Part shown: positions 27,680 through 39,440 of the stretch, piece after piece | Position numbering within the stretch: the stretch's first letter is position 1 | Layout of the letters: the number at the start of each line of letters is the position of its first letter | Assembly (NCBI GenBank): GCA_032717465.1 | Contig: CM064666.1 | Span: 17,826,336-17,890,335, forward strand | Direction of reading: 5' to 3' | From: Coenobita brevimanus | Lineage: Eukaryota > Arthropoda > Malacostraca > Decapoda > Coenobitidae | DNA length: 64,000 bases | Program-made: the position numbers and the translations under genes | Notes under the pieces: generated by a model | Told to the model about the DNA's origin: nothing | The model's input: the letters and a program-made list of their open reading frames with translations, nothing else | Database searches by the model: none

Positions 27680-28047
27680 CCACTTCACTCCCATCATGTC
27701 TTTTTTTTCCTTATGTTCTCACCAGATGATAACTGAAGGGATTAAAGAAGGCTATATGTAACTACTCCATTTTTTCTTTATTTACCATTGGAGAGAATTT
27801 TCAAACTTGAGAGGACTGATTCAGCCTAGAGTAATTTCATCACTACTAGAGGTCTATCCCAAGTTAAATAAAACCTTGTGTTGATAGCCAGATGATTTTA
27901 TTCGGCTTTGGAGAGTCTTATCAAATGAGCGGGTTCAGATATAGCCTTCCCAAACCCCTTCACTACTAGCAGTCTGTCTGAAGCTGAATAATATCATGTT
28001 AATTGCTAGAATATGATTTTAAAAAACACATCATGGGACTGATGGGG
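27680..28047. mobile_element. piggyBac-like MITE, family F
   Basis: TTAA (27676-27679) is followed by CCACTTCACTCCCATCATG. The right end reads CATCATGGGACTGATGGGG then TTAGA. Internal words 'tcagatatagccttc..aaccccttca' recur in other family F copies. Compound, with a second internal 'cccttcacta' unit. Confidence 0.5.
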
Positions 28048-29827
28048 TTAGACTTAGTTAAATATGCATTAGGCACATCCATTAAGGTTTCCTAACATTG
28101 CTGCTAGAACATGTTAACCATTTTGCTGCCGTGGACACAGTGAGGTATTTTAATCAGGCTGAGGGTCATAATCTAAGGCCTGTAGTGTCATCAATTTAAG
28201 GAAGCTTCCTATACTCTATTTACTTTAGCTTGACCCATGTTTCCATCCTTTTGCAGCATATTTCACAAAGCCCAGTGGCAGATAAATACAATTTTGTGGC
28301 TCTGTATCCTTCTGTAGCACTTCTTTGTGACTGGTACCATATTCTAGAATTAATTCATGGCTGTAACAAACTTACGGCAAATTTGGGCCAAGTCAGAGTA
28401 AGAAACATGACCTTTTCTTACAAGTTATTTCTGTACAGTATTCACATATTCTCCTGTATGGCATCACTGGAAGCTATGTTAATAATTAATGAAAAAAATA
28501 TAGAGGTGTAATATGTATAATAAATTGATACCTCCTTAAGCCTGGTGATGCATTTTTCTGTTAAATTCTTGCTTCCTCCAAGCTATTTTATGCAACCTTT
28601 GGAAGAACTTTTATTGTAAGGAATTACAGTACATGAATGCCATATACAGCCATACCCCCCAGTTTGAAAATTCCACAAATGCTGAAGAAAAAAAAGCCTG
28701 GAAAAAAAACAAAAACAAAAACATGCATCACAAAACTGAAAAGGGTCCTAATACACACCTTGTAAACTCTCCAAATTAACCTGGTAGATGACAAAGTAGG
28801 CTTCATAGCATGTGTTCCCTGGTGATTTATTTTACATATTTCGCCTTAACATTTTCCTTTATTACTTATGCTGTTTTAAGGTTGATGCCAATTTTATCAC
28901 ACGGTACAAGACAATTCTGTAAACAGTGAGCTGAGTACCGTTAAGTCGCTAAGGAAGGTGTTCAAGTACCGTATATCTAAAATCACAAAATACGACCCTA
29001 AATCCATACTATTTTATTCAGGCAATGGCAATCTGAGCATTCCAAGGGCTAATGGAGACAGTTTTATAGCCCTCTGTTGTACTAAATTCCCCACGGCTGA
29101 ACCAAATAATCTTGTGACAGCCTGAGTAAAAGACCTTAACCTCTTGCATCAAGTGGTGTTCTTTGTACTTCCAAATGATTTTATTAGAGTAGTTTGACGT
29201 GGAGAGGTAAGATACAGCCTTCAATAACCCCTTCAGGATCAGTGGTCTTTTGCAAGTAGAATAATATAATTTAGTATTAGCAAGAGAAAACTACAGGTTC
29301 AAAGGAATTAACAACTTCTCTCAAATGCCTACAATACAAGCTTGATTAAACCCTTCAGTACATATCTCTCATATCCAAGTTTCAGATGACCCCCTTTACT
29401 GAAGCTGTAAAGACCATTTTTGTCCTTCCAGCCTGAGAAGCCTCTAAAACTCAATAAAATTACTTAAATGTAGCCAGAATTAAACTGAAATATGACACCA
29501 GATGCAAAGAGTTGGCACATCCTTAGAAGGCAAAAGAGTTAACATCAGAACATTTCAGGAGACAAGGATCCTAACCTAACCTGAGTAACCTAGCTTGACC
29601 TAACACTACCTCGGCGTCAAGAGTATCACATCATCTTGCCAGAATATAGAAGACAAAAATCAACATAACCCCTACACCCCTAGGACATGTTTATACAGTA
29701 TAAATCAAGTGTCTCAGAACTTGATATAATCACTTGAGGTTATTCCCAGGCTTATTTTGTATAATAAATGGTATAGAAACAATGGTCCAATTCTCAGCCA
29801 TTACAGAGCTACTATATAATTACTGAA
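28048..29827. other. Intergenic with diverged family F remnants, no gene
   Basis: Family F words recur at 28105-28200 and 29020-29300 but ends are lost. A short CCTAACCTAACC run is at 29572-29610. Open frames are short and motif-free. Confidence 0.55.
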
Positions 29828-30250
29828 TGATGACCTTATGGATGAGTTAAGATGGTTCAAACATAGGTTGAAATGTAAAGAAATGATAATGTTTAGATGG
29901 ATGTGCAGGGCATCCTTGATTGCGAGGCCTTGGGGGGGGGAGGTTAGGATTGCAACTGAAGAGTTGAGAGAAAGGGTTAGGCTTGAATGTTTTAGTGCTA
30001 TGATGACGAGGAGTAGAATGAGGGGATTTGAGGATGTAGAGAGGATGGAAGATGGTAACTGGATGCAGAAGGTGAGAGGTGTGAATGTCGAAGGTAGGGT
30101 TGTGAGGGGTAGCCCCCCAAAAGACCTGGGATGAAGTCATAAAGTGTGATCTCAGGGATGAGGGACTGAGTAGGGGGGCTACCAGAGATTGAGTAGTGTA
30201 GACAGCCATCATTATGTTACCAAGGCTGATACATCCAAACACATTTAGCT
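29828..30250 (+). mobile_element. RTE-like LINE 3' end, family A
   Basis: 98-codon plus frame: RWFKHRLKCKEMIMFRWMCR, RGFEDVERMEDGNWMQKVRG, VVRGSPPKDLG. The UTR 'tacatccaaacacatttagcttctataaac' follows. Same family as 9712, more decayed. Confidence 0.75.
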
Positions 30251-31288
30251 TCTATAAACATGGGGAAAAAAAATATCACCCTTAAGGTTTTCAGTAATTG
30301 TAGCTCTGTAGTGATGAAAATTGTACCCTTCTTGATATGGCATTATCCACATAAAGTCAGCCCAAGAAGCACCTCCTGCAGCTAGTACAATATCTACCCT
30401 GTGTAGTGAAGGGTTTCGCTGAAGAAAATGTGTGGCATTGCAAGAATAAAATACAAAGCGTCCTCAGGGATGCAAGGGTTAATCTGTCCTGATCTACCCT
30501 ACCACAACACAACAGACTTCGTTAATACACACAACACCCCTAGCACACTGCACATTAAAAAACTATACACATTTCTTTGGCAACAAATGGTCAAATTAAA
30601 CCTCAGAGAACCCAGCACTAATAACGTTCGTTCACCTTAACTTGGCGGAGATTTTTGTCCTTTTACAGGTTATTTCTTGTAGTTCGGTGACAAAATGACA
30701 ATTCCATGGCTCTACAAGTACATCCTTTCCTTAGCACTTCTTCATTACAAGTATTATAGTCTAGTGTTGATGTCTTGTTAAAGATTAGCATTCAAGATGG
30801 AGAGATGGCAATATTAGGCCAAGTTAAAGTGGACAGAGTATAGAATATAACACTGCAGATAAAGCTCATTGTAAATATATGGTACAGTAATAGGTTTCAA
30901 GAGGCTATCTCTTTACTGGATGTGATTACTAGTTTTACTACTACCGTACTGTATTTTGTGGCTTTTTTTCCCCTATTGGATTGTAGCATCTTATATGCCA
31001 TGAAATACTGTATTGTATCAGTACATCAAAATTACTACAATGCAAATAGGAGACCAGAAGATTTATCATTATCATCAACTCCACCCTCACTCACACCTAA
31101 CAGATGGGGGGAGAAGATTCAATATGAAATTTCATAAATATATATTTTTCTTCACATTTTTTTAAGTTTCTGCAAAATTGTGAATTTATGAAGGCTACTT
31201 GGTAAGATGAAGATTATGAGAAACAGTAATATCTTTTGGATCAAATCTACTACCTGAGACAATCGCATGGGCTTACGCACTCATAAGG
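30251..31288. other. Intergenic, nothing recognised
   Basis: AT-rich with short non-homologous frames. The sentence 'gatggagagatggcaatattaggccaagttaaagt' at 30798 matches 14153, marking another old dispersed repeat. Confidence 0.5.
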
Positions 31289-31375
31289 TTAACCCTTTCA
31301 CTGCAGTGATGTATATATTATTCTGTTCAAGCCACCACCAGACAATTTTCTTCCTATGGAAAAATATCTAATGGT

Positions 31376-31690
31376 TGTTGTTGTTACTGGTGATGTTGTT
31401 GTTGTTGTTGCTGTTTACTCCATTTCTGTCTGGCTGAGCAGACCTGTCAACCACAGGTAAGCCACTTTTTCTGTGGGGCCATCCTACAGGTACAGTACAG
31501 TACATAACACCATGTAGGGATTCAGTGCCTCCATGTGGTGGACCATGCCTCACCAGGGTCCTTCCCATGGTGAGGTGCAGGGAATTATGAGGTCTGGCTC
31601 CCAGGTGGATGCTGCAGCTGCTCCACCCCGGGTGCACAACACCACCATCTGTAGGCTCCTCATTCCCAACACCTCCAATGGAGAATGGGT
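31376..31690 (-). repeat. Interspersed repeat, family E, copy 2
   Basis: Begins with a (GTT)n end, continues 'ctgtctggctgagcagacc..ccacaggtaagcc', 'tgtggggccatcc', 'gctcccaggtggatgctgc', 'gtaggctcc', homologous to 11756-11972. Confidence 0.58.
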
Positions 31691-31711
31691 CAAATGAACG
31701 CTACATCTGTC

Positions 31712-31810
31712 TGTCTGTCAATAGCCAGATGCCTTAAAGAAATGGCCATTGGCAAATAGCCTCCATTTCACCCTCTACTCCCACCAGGCTGTCCTCTCAC
31801 CCACCCAAAT
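31712..31810 (-). mobile_element. LINE 3' fragment, family B (short)
   Basis: 'tctgtctgtctgtcaatagccagatgcctta..gaaatggcc' is the 3' end of family B. Only about 100 bp remain. Confidence 0.5.
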
Positions 31811-32815
31811 TGAGAGGCCTCTCTGCTGTTGAATAAAATCATCTGGAGACAGCACAATTAAAATATGTAAAAAAACACATAATCAGTTGGAAAGGGTTTT
31901 GGCATTTTGGTACACAAATTGTAGTTCTACATCAGCACGTACCTGGTAGTTCACAGGCACCAGAAGAAACAAGAAGATAACCAGTGTAAATGCTCTACGT
32001 CTAATTTCCTTTACTGGCATTTTACATTACGCTGTATTAGGTTAGATTAGGCTATGTTGGGTTGGGCAGTATCAAGTGTTGAAAGCATATGGAAACAAAT
32101 ATATTGCACAAGACAGAAAACTGGGACCAAATTCACAAGCAAACTTATGATCAGTGCCATGTCATAACCAGGATTTTATTTTACTTATTCAGCAAAGCAT
32201 CACTCATAGGCAGGAAGTATTCAGCCAGAAGTACACACAGTCATAGCTCAAAAGGAGACTCGGACAATGTTACAGATCTTATTCCTTTTCTTAGATGTCT
32301 TTTATTTTTTCATGCAGTTTCTAGCAACTTGTGGGAAGTTAAATGCTAGTTATGGCATTGGGTTTTGCTCCCTGTCCATAGAAAACATCCGCTGTACTGT
32401 AACCAACGTTATTATGGTACTGCTAGAGGAGAAATATGGTGTAACTTTTGTATGTATATATATGTATGCATGAACGCGACACTGGAAGATTCTGTGCTAC
32501 TGTTTTCCTTGTCACTCTCGCAAATGTATATCTTGGTTTTTGACAGAACTGATGGCAGGTTTGTTTGTCATTTCTGAGCCATGATCCACATTTCATGTTC
32601 AGCTGCTCAACTCCTTCTTTTGATTTATATTTTGAACTGCAGGTAACACGACTACAGCAGTTGGTGAAAAAAATGTCCACTTTTTCATATCTACCAATCA
32701 AGAGTCTTAATAAACCAAAGTCAGGCCACATTACAGTATAATTTGTGTGGTTTTTTGGTGTTAGTATAAATCAGATGGATGAATTATAACCATATACAAT
32801 ACTACATGTGTTTAA

Positions 32816-33018
32816 CTCTTTCACTTGGAGAATGTTTTTTTTTTATTGCTCTTGCTACCACCAGATGATTTTTTTTCTGCCTTGGAAGAATATCTAGCTG
32901 TTATGGGATTAATATTGGCCATATCTAACCCATCCAGTCTGAAAAAAAGTCTCAATAAGGCTGAACAAAACTGAGATGGAAATAGCAGAATATAAAATAC
33001 ATCTCTGGAGTGAACTGG
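32816..33018. mobile_element. 203-bp piggyBac-like MITE, family F
   Basis: Exact TTAA at both ends (32812-32815 and 33019-33022). The termini CTCTTTCACTTGGAGAATG and, in reverse complement, CCAGTTCACTCCAGAGATG form an imperfect inverted repeat. No coding capacity. TTAA duplication is the hallmark of piggyBac-type transposition. Confidence 0.65.
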
Positions 33019-33104
33019 TTAAAGTGAGGATGCAACACTTCAACGAGACAGACTGAAACTGATGTAGCTTCACAATTAAACACTGTTTCTCTACACGAAC
33101 ACAA

Positions 33105-33262
33105 GTTTTCATCATCACCATTACTATCATCATCATCATCACCATTATCATCATTATTGTCATCACCACCACCATCGTTATCACCACCATCACCATCATT
33201 ATCACCACTAACACCATCGTCATTGCCACCATTATCATCATCATTACCATCGCCACCTTGTT
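33105..33262. repeat. (CAT/CAC)n compound microsatellite
   Basis: About 155 bp of CAT, CAC and ATT triplets. Similar tracts occur at 33541-33655, 41580-41735 and 61597-61760. The Met/Val-rich minus-strand frame is an artefact of it. Confidence 0.85.
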
Positions 33263-33967
33263 TTCCATTTCAAACATATGGAGTGGGTATCTTTGAAATG
33301 CCGTGGCTGTAATCAGTCAGGTACAAAGATTTGCCTACTACTCCACTGCATCCACCACACACTTAGGGCATATCTCACTTTCCTCCCTGATGCATCATAT
33401 CAGAGAATCATCTATGGCCAGAAAAACATACCAGGCCTCTCAGTTAAGAGGTATTAACCAGATGAGAAAAGTGATAAGTACAAGACAAGTATTAAGTGAA
33501 ATACTGTGTAAACTTTTACCTCCAATTGTTCCTCCACCTCCTAACCATCATGATCATCACTGTTATCATCACTATTGTCATCATCATCATCACCAGACAT
33601 ATCGTTGTTGTCGCCATCATTGTCATCCATCATCAATCATCATCATCACTGTGACCTATATTCTTGCCTAAAGATGGGTATGTAAGATAGAATTCATGCA
33701 TCAAATAAAGAGAAGGCCTCAAGATATATTACCCAAATGCCTCTACACCAAGACTGCTGCACTAAGTAAACTGAAAATCACTTCCAGCACATTGGGTTAC
33801 ATTAATGAATATAATGGCTTTACAAATGTTCATATATTTTAGTACCTTCACAATGAAAAATCCACTGAAAATCCCCTGCCACTGTGTCCTGCCTTCCATA
33901 TTTCTCGCTCCTCCCCAGCTATCAGTGTATCCGTCCTTCTCTTACTCTTTTGGTGTGCTTCGTATTA

Positions 33968-34350
33968 TTTCTATCCATCGCCAGGTGCCTTAATTCAGTA
34001 AGGGGTGGTGAGAAACAAACTGCCTCCATGTCACCCTGGCATCTGTTACCATGCTGCTGCCTCTCCAACTCACCCCACCTTCTCTCCAACTCACCCCTCC
34101 TTCTTTCCAACTCACACCCCCTTCTCTCTGACTCCTACACCTCCTCTCTACAACTCACACCTCACTCTTCAACTCACATCCATCTCTCTTCAGCTCACAC
34201 CCCTTTCTCTCCAACTCACACCTCTCTCTCAACAATACATATATCCCTCTCTCATAAATCTCTCCAAATAACACCTCCCTATCCCATAAGTCTCTCCAGC
34301 CCTCTGTTTCATCCTCAGTTCTCTTATTGCTATCCTGTATAAATTTCATA
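33968..34350 (-). mobile_element. LINE 3' fragment, family B, with internal minisatellite
   Basis: Begins 'tctatccatcgccaggtgccttaattcagtaaggggtggtg' (3' end on the minus strand). In the middle (about 34066-34240) the motif 'ctccaactcacaccnctct' is repeated roughly eight times with variations, an in-place tandem expansion. Confidence 0.65.
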
Positions 34351-34724
34351 ATACCATCGCCACAGCTGGCAAGGAACTGTCAGTGAATGTTTGATTGTGC
34401 TGGTACCTTGTGGCTTTTATAGTCCATCCCGCTATATTCGTGATCTTGGAAAAAACAACAGTAAGATCCCCATGTTATAAAGTCCCCATACATCAACATT
34501 CCCTGATTCTATGCTTGACTTCTCTATAATCATCATCATCATCATCATTATAATTATTATTCAAACGTCATTTTCCCACTATTATGAATGGAGGGTAGGA
34601 TCCACCAAAAGTGATAGAGAAATAATAAAGCGCAAAAGCTTTTCATGAAATGGAGGAAGAGGATGTATTTTGACTGCATCACTGAATGCGTTAGCCAGTT
34701 TCTGACTCAGGACATTTACCAGGT

Positions 34725-34862
34725 ATCTATGGTCGGATGCCCTAATACAGTACGGGAGGGGGTGACCCTAGACCCTGTCCTCTGCCATCAGGCTGCCCTT
34801 CCTCTAATTCATACCACACTTCATACATAAACCTCTCCACCCCATCCCTCCACCTCATACAT
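34725..34862 (-). mobile_element. LINE 3' fragment, family B (short)
   Basis: 'ggtcggatgccctaatacagtacgggagggggtgacc', then 'cctgtcctctgcc..ctgccct' and 'acataaacctctccaccccatccctcc' follow the family B order. Confidence 0.5.
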
Positions 34863-35432
34863 TTTTAAAAATCAGGTAAGGCTATTTACTGGTAATTACT
34901 TTTGTGCTATCCTTTTCATATTTGTGAAACCTACAAACCCTTCTTAATTCCTGCAGTGGAGTGATGAATTAAAAACTATACTGTTGTTACCACCAAATTC
35001 TTTTGTTTAGCCTAAGGATATTTTTGGTGAACAAGATAAAACAATTTCCAGTAACTCCTTTAGCACAATGACAGCCTTTACATTCTCTTCTTGTTATATC
35101 AGAAAATTCAAATTAAGCTTCAGGGAAATCTATCATAATGAAAACTGGGTTATGATGACAGCAATGGTGATGATGATGACAATGATGATCATGGCAAATG
35201 ATTCTAATTGCAATGATGTGCTATAAAAGCCACAATTAAACTACAACCTTCATTATGACTGCCTCTAGACTGGCTGAAGAATTAAACCCCAGCACTTTGC
35301 CATTCAGTCATTATACCTTCAGTAGCAATGTGCCACTAAATAATGCATCTGGAATGAACACAAAGTTGTATTCTCACCGGTTAAGGAGGCTTTCTGGTGC
35401 CTCCTCCTTACCAGTTTATTTCTCTAAATAAT
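34863..35432. other. Intergenic, nothing recognised
   Basis: AT-rich. A short ATGGTGATGATGATGAC run lies at 35164-35190. No family motif seen. Confidence 0.5.
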
Positions 35433-35698
35433 ATAACCCTTTCACTTCACTGACATAATCTTATACTTCATTACTGCCATTTCCAGACAATTTTGTTTAG
35501 CTAATGAGACACTGAACTATAGATCACATGTGCCCTTTATTAACCTTTTCACTAGTAGAGGCCGAACAGACAGGCCAACTTCATCACATGAACCAGGGTG
35601 GATCAACAACAACAACTTATTGAGGCCATTTCAAAAGTTGAATATTGATCTGGTAGCAGCAAGAATAAAATAAGATGTCATCAGACTGAAGGGGTTAG
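35433..35698. mobile_element. Family F MITE
   Basis: Runs from TATAACCCTTTCACTTCACTGAC to GTCATCAGACTGAAGGGGTTAG, an imperfect inverted repeat. Relics of further copies follow at about 35975-36170 and at 37195-37330. Confidence 0.55.
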
Positions 35699-36239
35699 TA
35701 TACTCTCATACATTACCCATGAAGACTATGCCAGTACAGTATTTACAAGATATAAATAATAATGAGGGAAAAGTAGGAGGCTTCTTGGATTCCTCTCCTT
35801 AGCAGTTAATAGTATTTTGCATATTACAATCCAGTAATCTCATGTATGAAGCAGTTATATATACAGTTGTCAATGTGTCGGGAATGTTCCAATATGTAAA
35901 AACTTTTTCCACTAAACAGGGACTGAACTGGAGGAACCGACCAATTAGCTCTATAGGTAACAACAGAACCTCCTCAACCCAGTGACATACTTACAATCTT
36001 GTTCACTGAATTAAAATATTTTATTCAGACTCAGAAATTTTTCAAACCGGAGGGGTCTGATATAGTCTTCATTAACTCCTGTAGTGCTAAGATACTCTCA
36101 CAAACTGAATAAGATCTAAAAGTGGCAAGAAATAAAATGAAATATAAGCCATCAGATTAAATGTGTTAATCAGTACTATTTCTGCAATTTACTGGGGACC
36201 TAACAGGCAAAACTGAATGTAAAAAAGGCCACACAATTT

Positions 36240-36440
36240 CATCATATCATTTATAAAGGCTCCAACACGCTGGCATGTGTCAGCCTTGGTCACCAAATGA
36301 CATCTCTCCATGCTGCTCAGTCTCTGGCCGCCTCTCTATTCAGTCCCTTATCCCTGAGGTCACATTCTCTGATCTCGTTCCAGGTCTTTTTAAGTTTGGT
36401 TTTCACAACCTTATCTTCGATGTTCACACTTTTCACAGTT
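36240..36440 (-). mobile_element. RTE-like LINE 3' fragment, family A
   Basis: 'atcatttataaaggctccaacacgctggcatgtgtcagccttggtcacc' then 'cttatccctgaggtcacattctctgatctcgttccaggtc', the reverse of the 9712 3' end. Confidence 0.7.
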
Positions 36441-36745
36441 TATATAATACAATGTGAAATACAGGGAGCTATTGCCATGGGATATGCAGAAATAAACTGG
36501 TAAGAAAGAGGTGTCAGGGAGCCTCCAAACACCACAAGAATATGAACCCTCAAAAATGTCCTGCACCCACACCACTGACACCAACAATGTATCCTGTTCC
36601 TTAAACTCTGCCATAAGTGGCTGTGATTTCTGGCTTCCCATACATTCTTAGTTATGGCAGACAGTAGGAGATAAAACAGCTAAGCAGTAGTACAGTAAAA
36701 TAGTGCAGAATCTCTCAAAATTCTGTTTACCAATACAAAATGGTG

Positions 36746-37765
36746 CAGTCAGTCCTTATTATAAATCCAGGATTTGTTCCAAATATCACAACTTCTTCCT
36801 CATGCTTGGTTCTGTAAACTGTGGAAACTAGAGTAATCAGCGATATAGTTAGAACGGCAACTTGAACACTCATGATCCTTTGTAGAGCCTGCACAATCTG
36901 ATGCCCACAGAATGACCACAAATCATGGGTCATGTATCTCTGTGAGTTGCTGGCTGGCCTTGGTTAAATAGTTTCCACTCAGGAACAGGACAGGATAACA
37001 TGGGTGGCCCTCTATTGTAAAATCAACTAAACACTTGACAAAATTATTCTTTGGCATTTCTAGGGAGACACAAGTCTTCTGAAATGAATCATGAAATGTC
37101 ATATTATCATATCTGATCCTGAGAGTGCTCAAAGGCAATTTTTCTGTAAGTGTGGACCTAATTCACTGAATTCAGGAACGCAAATAATTTATTCCTTTCT
37201 TTTCCTGATAATTTAATCTTTTGGAAGTGGACTGGTCAGATATAACCTTAAAAAATAACCCCTTCAATATGAGAGCCCTTTCCTGACCTTCACACTCACT
37301 CCAAAAAATATTTTAAATCAGGTGATCAACAGCTTCATGGTAGTGTTTTCTTTTTGTGTTTTTTTCAAAAGGCAAACATTCCTGAATGAACACTGTATTT
37401 TGTATGTCATATAAAGGTCATTCTTACTGAAACAGTTATAGAGCCAGAAGGCAAACACATTCATGACAAGTTACTGGAGATCACTGTTAAATGCATCATC
37501 CACTGGTTGAGAGTATAAAAACAAATTTTTCTGCATGAAAGTATTGAGACATTTCAGATACTGTACTTTTGGAGAGAATGCATAAGGTCATAAGTACACT
37601 TTGTATATATTTTTCTCAGCAGGTCCACAATTAATTACAGAACAATCTAGTTATGTTCTCTTGCTAATGACACAGCTGATTTGCATCTGTTCCCAGCTTC
37701 CATTACCAGCTGTGTGGGAAAAAATGACAAACAATATATCTCTGGCTTAAAGCAGGGACTGACTG
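36746..37765. mobile_element. ~1.0-kb TIR element
   Basis: Left end CAGTCAGTCC (36746-36755) and right end GGACTGACTG (37756-37765) are perfect inverses. Looser similarity extends to about 25 bp. TA follows on the right. No transposase frame inside, so it is non-autonomous if real. A family F relic lies within it. Confidence 0.5.
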
Positions 37766-38207
37766 TATCTCAAAAGTATACTCCTTATACTGATATAATG
37801 TATATACAATATTTTATTTTCTCTCTCAAAATTATGCTACTTCTGGCAAAGTCATACCTTCAAAATTTTCACTCTCTCTCACAAAAGGGTATCTTTCAAA
37901 AATTAGTCTATGCTCTGACAACATGGTATATCCTAAAATTATAGTCTTCATTATGACTTCAGTATTCCCTGGAAAAAAAGGTAATACTTCAAAATTACAT
38001 CACTTGTGCCAACAGAGTCCCTCATAACTTGTTATGTACATGACAGCTCACAGAATTTAAAATCAATGTTTTTAATTCATACAGTAAAATCCGCAGAATG
38101 TCAGCTATATCCATCCACATCCAATTCTCTATTACTCCTTGGCTGGGCTAACATATGGCCCGGCCCCTTCCATTTAAACGAAGGGGAAATCTTTAACAAA
38201 CAAACAC
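37766..38207. other. Intergenic, nothing recognised
   Basis: AT-rich. Repeated 'atacttcaaaatt' words at 37855-37990. Short frames only. Confidence 0.5.
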
Positions 38208-38345
38208 AATCTCTATTACTCCATTAAAAGCAAGGGGTCTAGGGCTAGGTTAATTGATCCAGACATACTAGGTAAGTCACCAGTTGCTAGCCCCTAAGTG
38301 GTAAGTATGTGTGTAATAAACCCCCAACCACCTCTTCCTCATACA
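38208..38345 (-). mobile_element. SINE family C fragment
   Basis: 'gtctagggctaggttaattgatccagacat..gtcaccagttgctagcccctaagtgg..gtgtaataaacccccaaccacc' follows the family order over 140 bp. Confidence 0.55.
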
Positions 38346-39004
38346 GTTTATCATTTACACTCACAAAATGGCATCTCAAATCCTACTCTTTTGATCTTAC
38401 AAAGATATCAAAATTAGTTTTTCTTTGATAAAACAGTATCCCTTTACTCTGCTAAAATACTGAATAATCCAGAAGCACAGAATTTGATATAATGTTATAT
38501 CCTCTGAAAGCTTGTCATACCTGTATATTACCTTTTCTGTAAACTGGGAGGGGTGGTCTTGGCAAAGGAATGTCCGTGGTTTTCCATCCCCTCTCATTAA
38601 TGACATAACACATACCCTCATACTCTCTCTCACTCTCAATTATCTTGCAGTCTCTCTCTTCTCTGCCAACCACTGCATTTGCATACACTCCTGCCAATCT
38701 CACTTCAGTCACTTCACTTAGTTGAACCACATCAAATTATTTCTCTTTATGCCTTACAAACCATTTTTGTTTGGATACCACTGACCATCCTTGTAAGTGT
38801 AGGCATCTTTACCCAGTGGCAGCTTTCCATGTGTCACAGTCTTGAACCATTTCCCTGTTTAATCCACTAGCCTGGAGGTCTCCACACAAGACATCATACT
38901 AGTTTTCTGAATAGGCCTACTTCCCTCCTCATCCTCTCAATGTGTCCAGACCCTTTCTGCCAAATGGTCTGCATCACCTTCCTGGTATGCTGTTTGCCTG
39001 TCTA
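38346..39004. other. Intergenic, nothing recognised
   Basis: Contains overlapping short frames on both strands (38512-38730) without homology that I recognise. Confidence 0.5.
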
Positions 39005-39440
39005 CATACAGACACCATAATCTTGGATGGGATGGGGTCATAAACAAATCACTTTCATGCCACCCTGCCCACCACCATCAGGCTGCTGTCCCTCCAAATC
39101 ACAACACCACCATTCGTATATACTGTACTGTTTATACTGTATTGCCACCCCGATCCTCCACCTCATCGTCAGTCTCCCATTCCCCCTCTCCCATTCTTTC
39201 CATCCTCCTCTCCCACAATGTCCTTCCTCCTCTCCCACTCTTCCCTTCCCCTTCTCCCCCTCTCCCCTCCCCCATCTCCAACTTTCACTCCACTCTTTTA
39301 GTTAATCTGTCATTCTCTAGTCTCCTCATATGGCCAACTCATCTCGGAATACTTCTAACACTTTCCAGCACATTCATATCAACATCACAACACTTTGTCA
39401 TTTGCCTCACTCTGCTGCCCTCACTTCTGTCACTATTACA
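39005..39440 (-). mobile_element. LINE ORF2 3' fragment, family B
   Basis: 'gggatggggtcataaacaaatcactttcatgccacc' followed by C/T-rich expanded ORF tail and, near 39320, 'tagtctcctcatatggccaactcatctcggaatacttc', the RNxxRxxGHMRRL equivalent on the minus strand. Confidence 0.65.

Larger units (their letters stand above)
31289..31900. mobile_element. Family F MITE split by two later insertions
   Basis: The left part 31289-31375 (TTAACCCTTTCACTGCAGTG...) and the right part about 31816-31900 (gaataaaatcatctggagacagc...ggaaagggtt) are the two halves of a family F copy. Between them sit a family E repeat (31376-31690) and a family B LINE fragment (31712-31810). Confidence 0.55.

Noticed and set aside
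33105..33277. Met/Val-rich minus-strand frame
   Set aside because: Generated by the CAT/CAC microsatellite.
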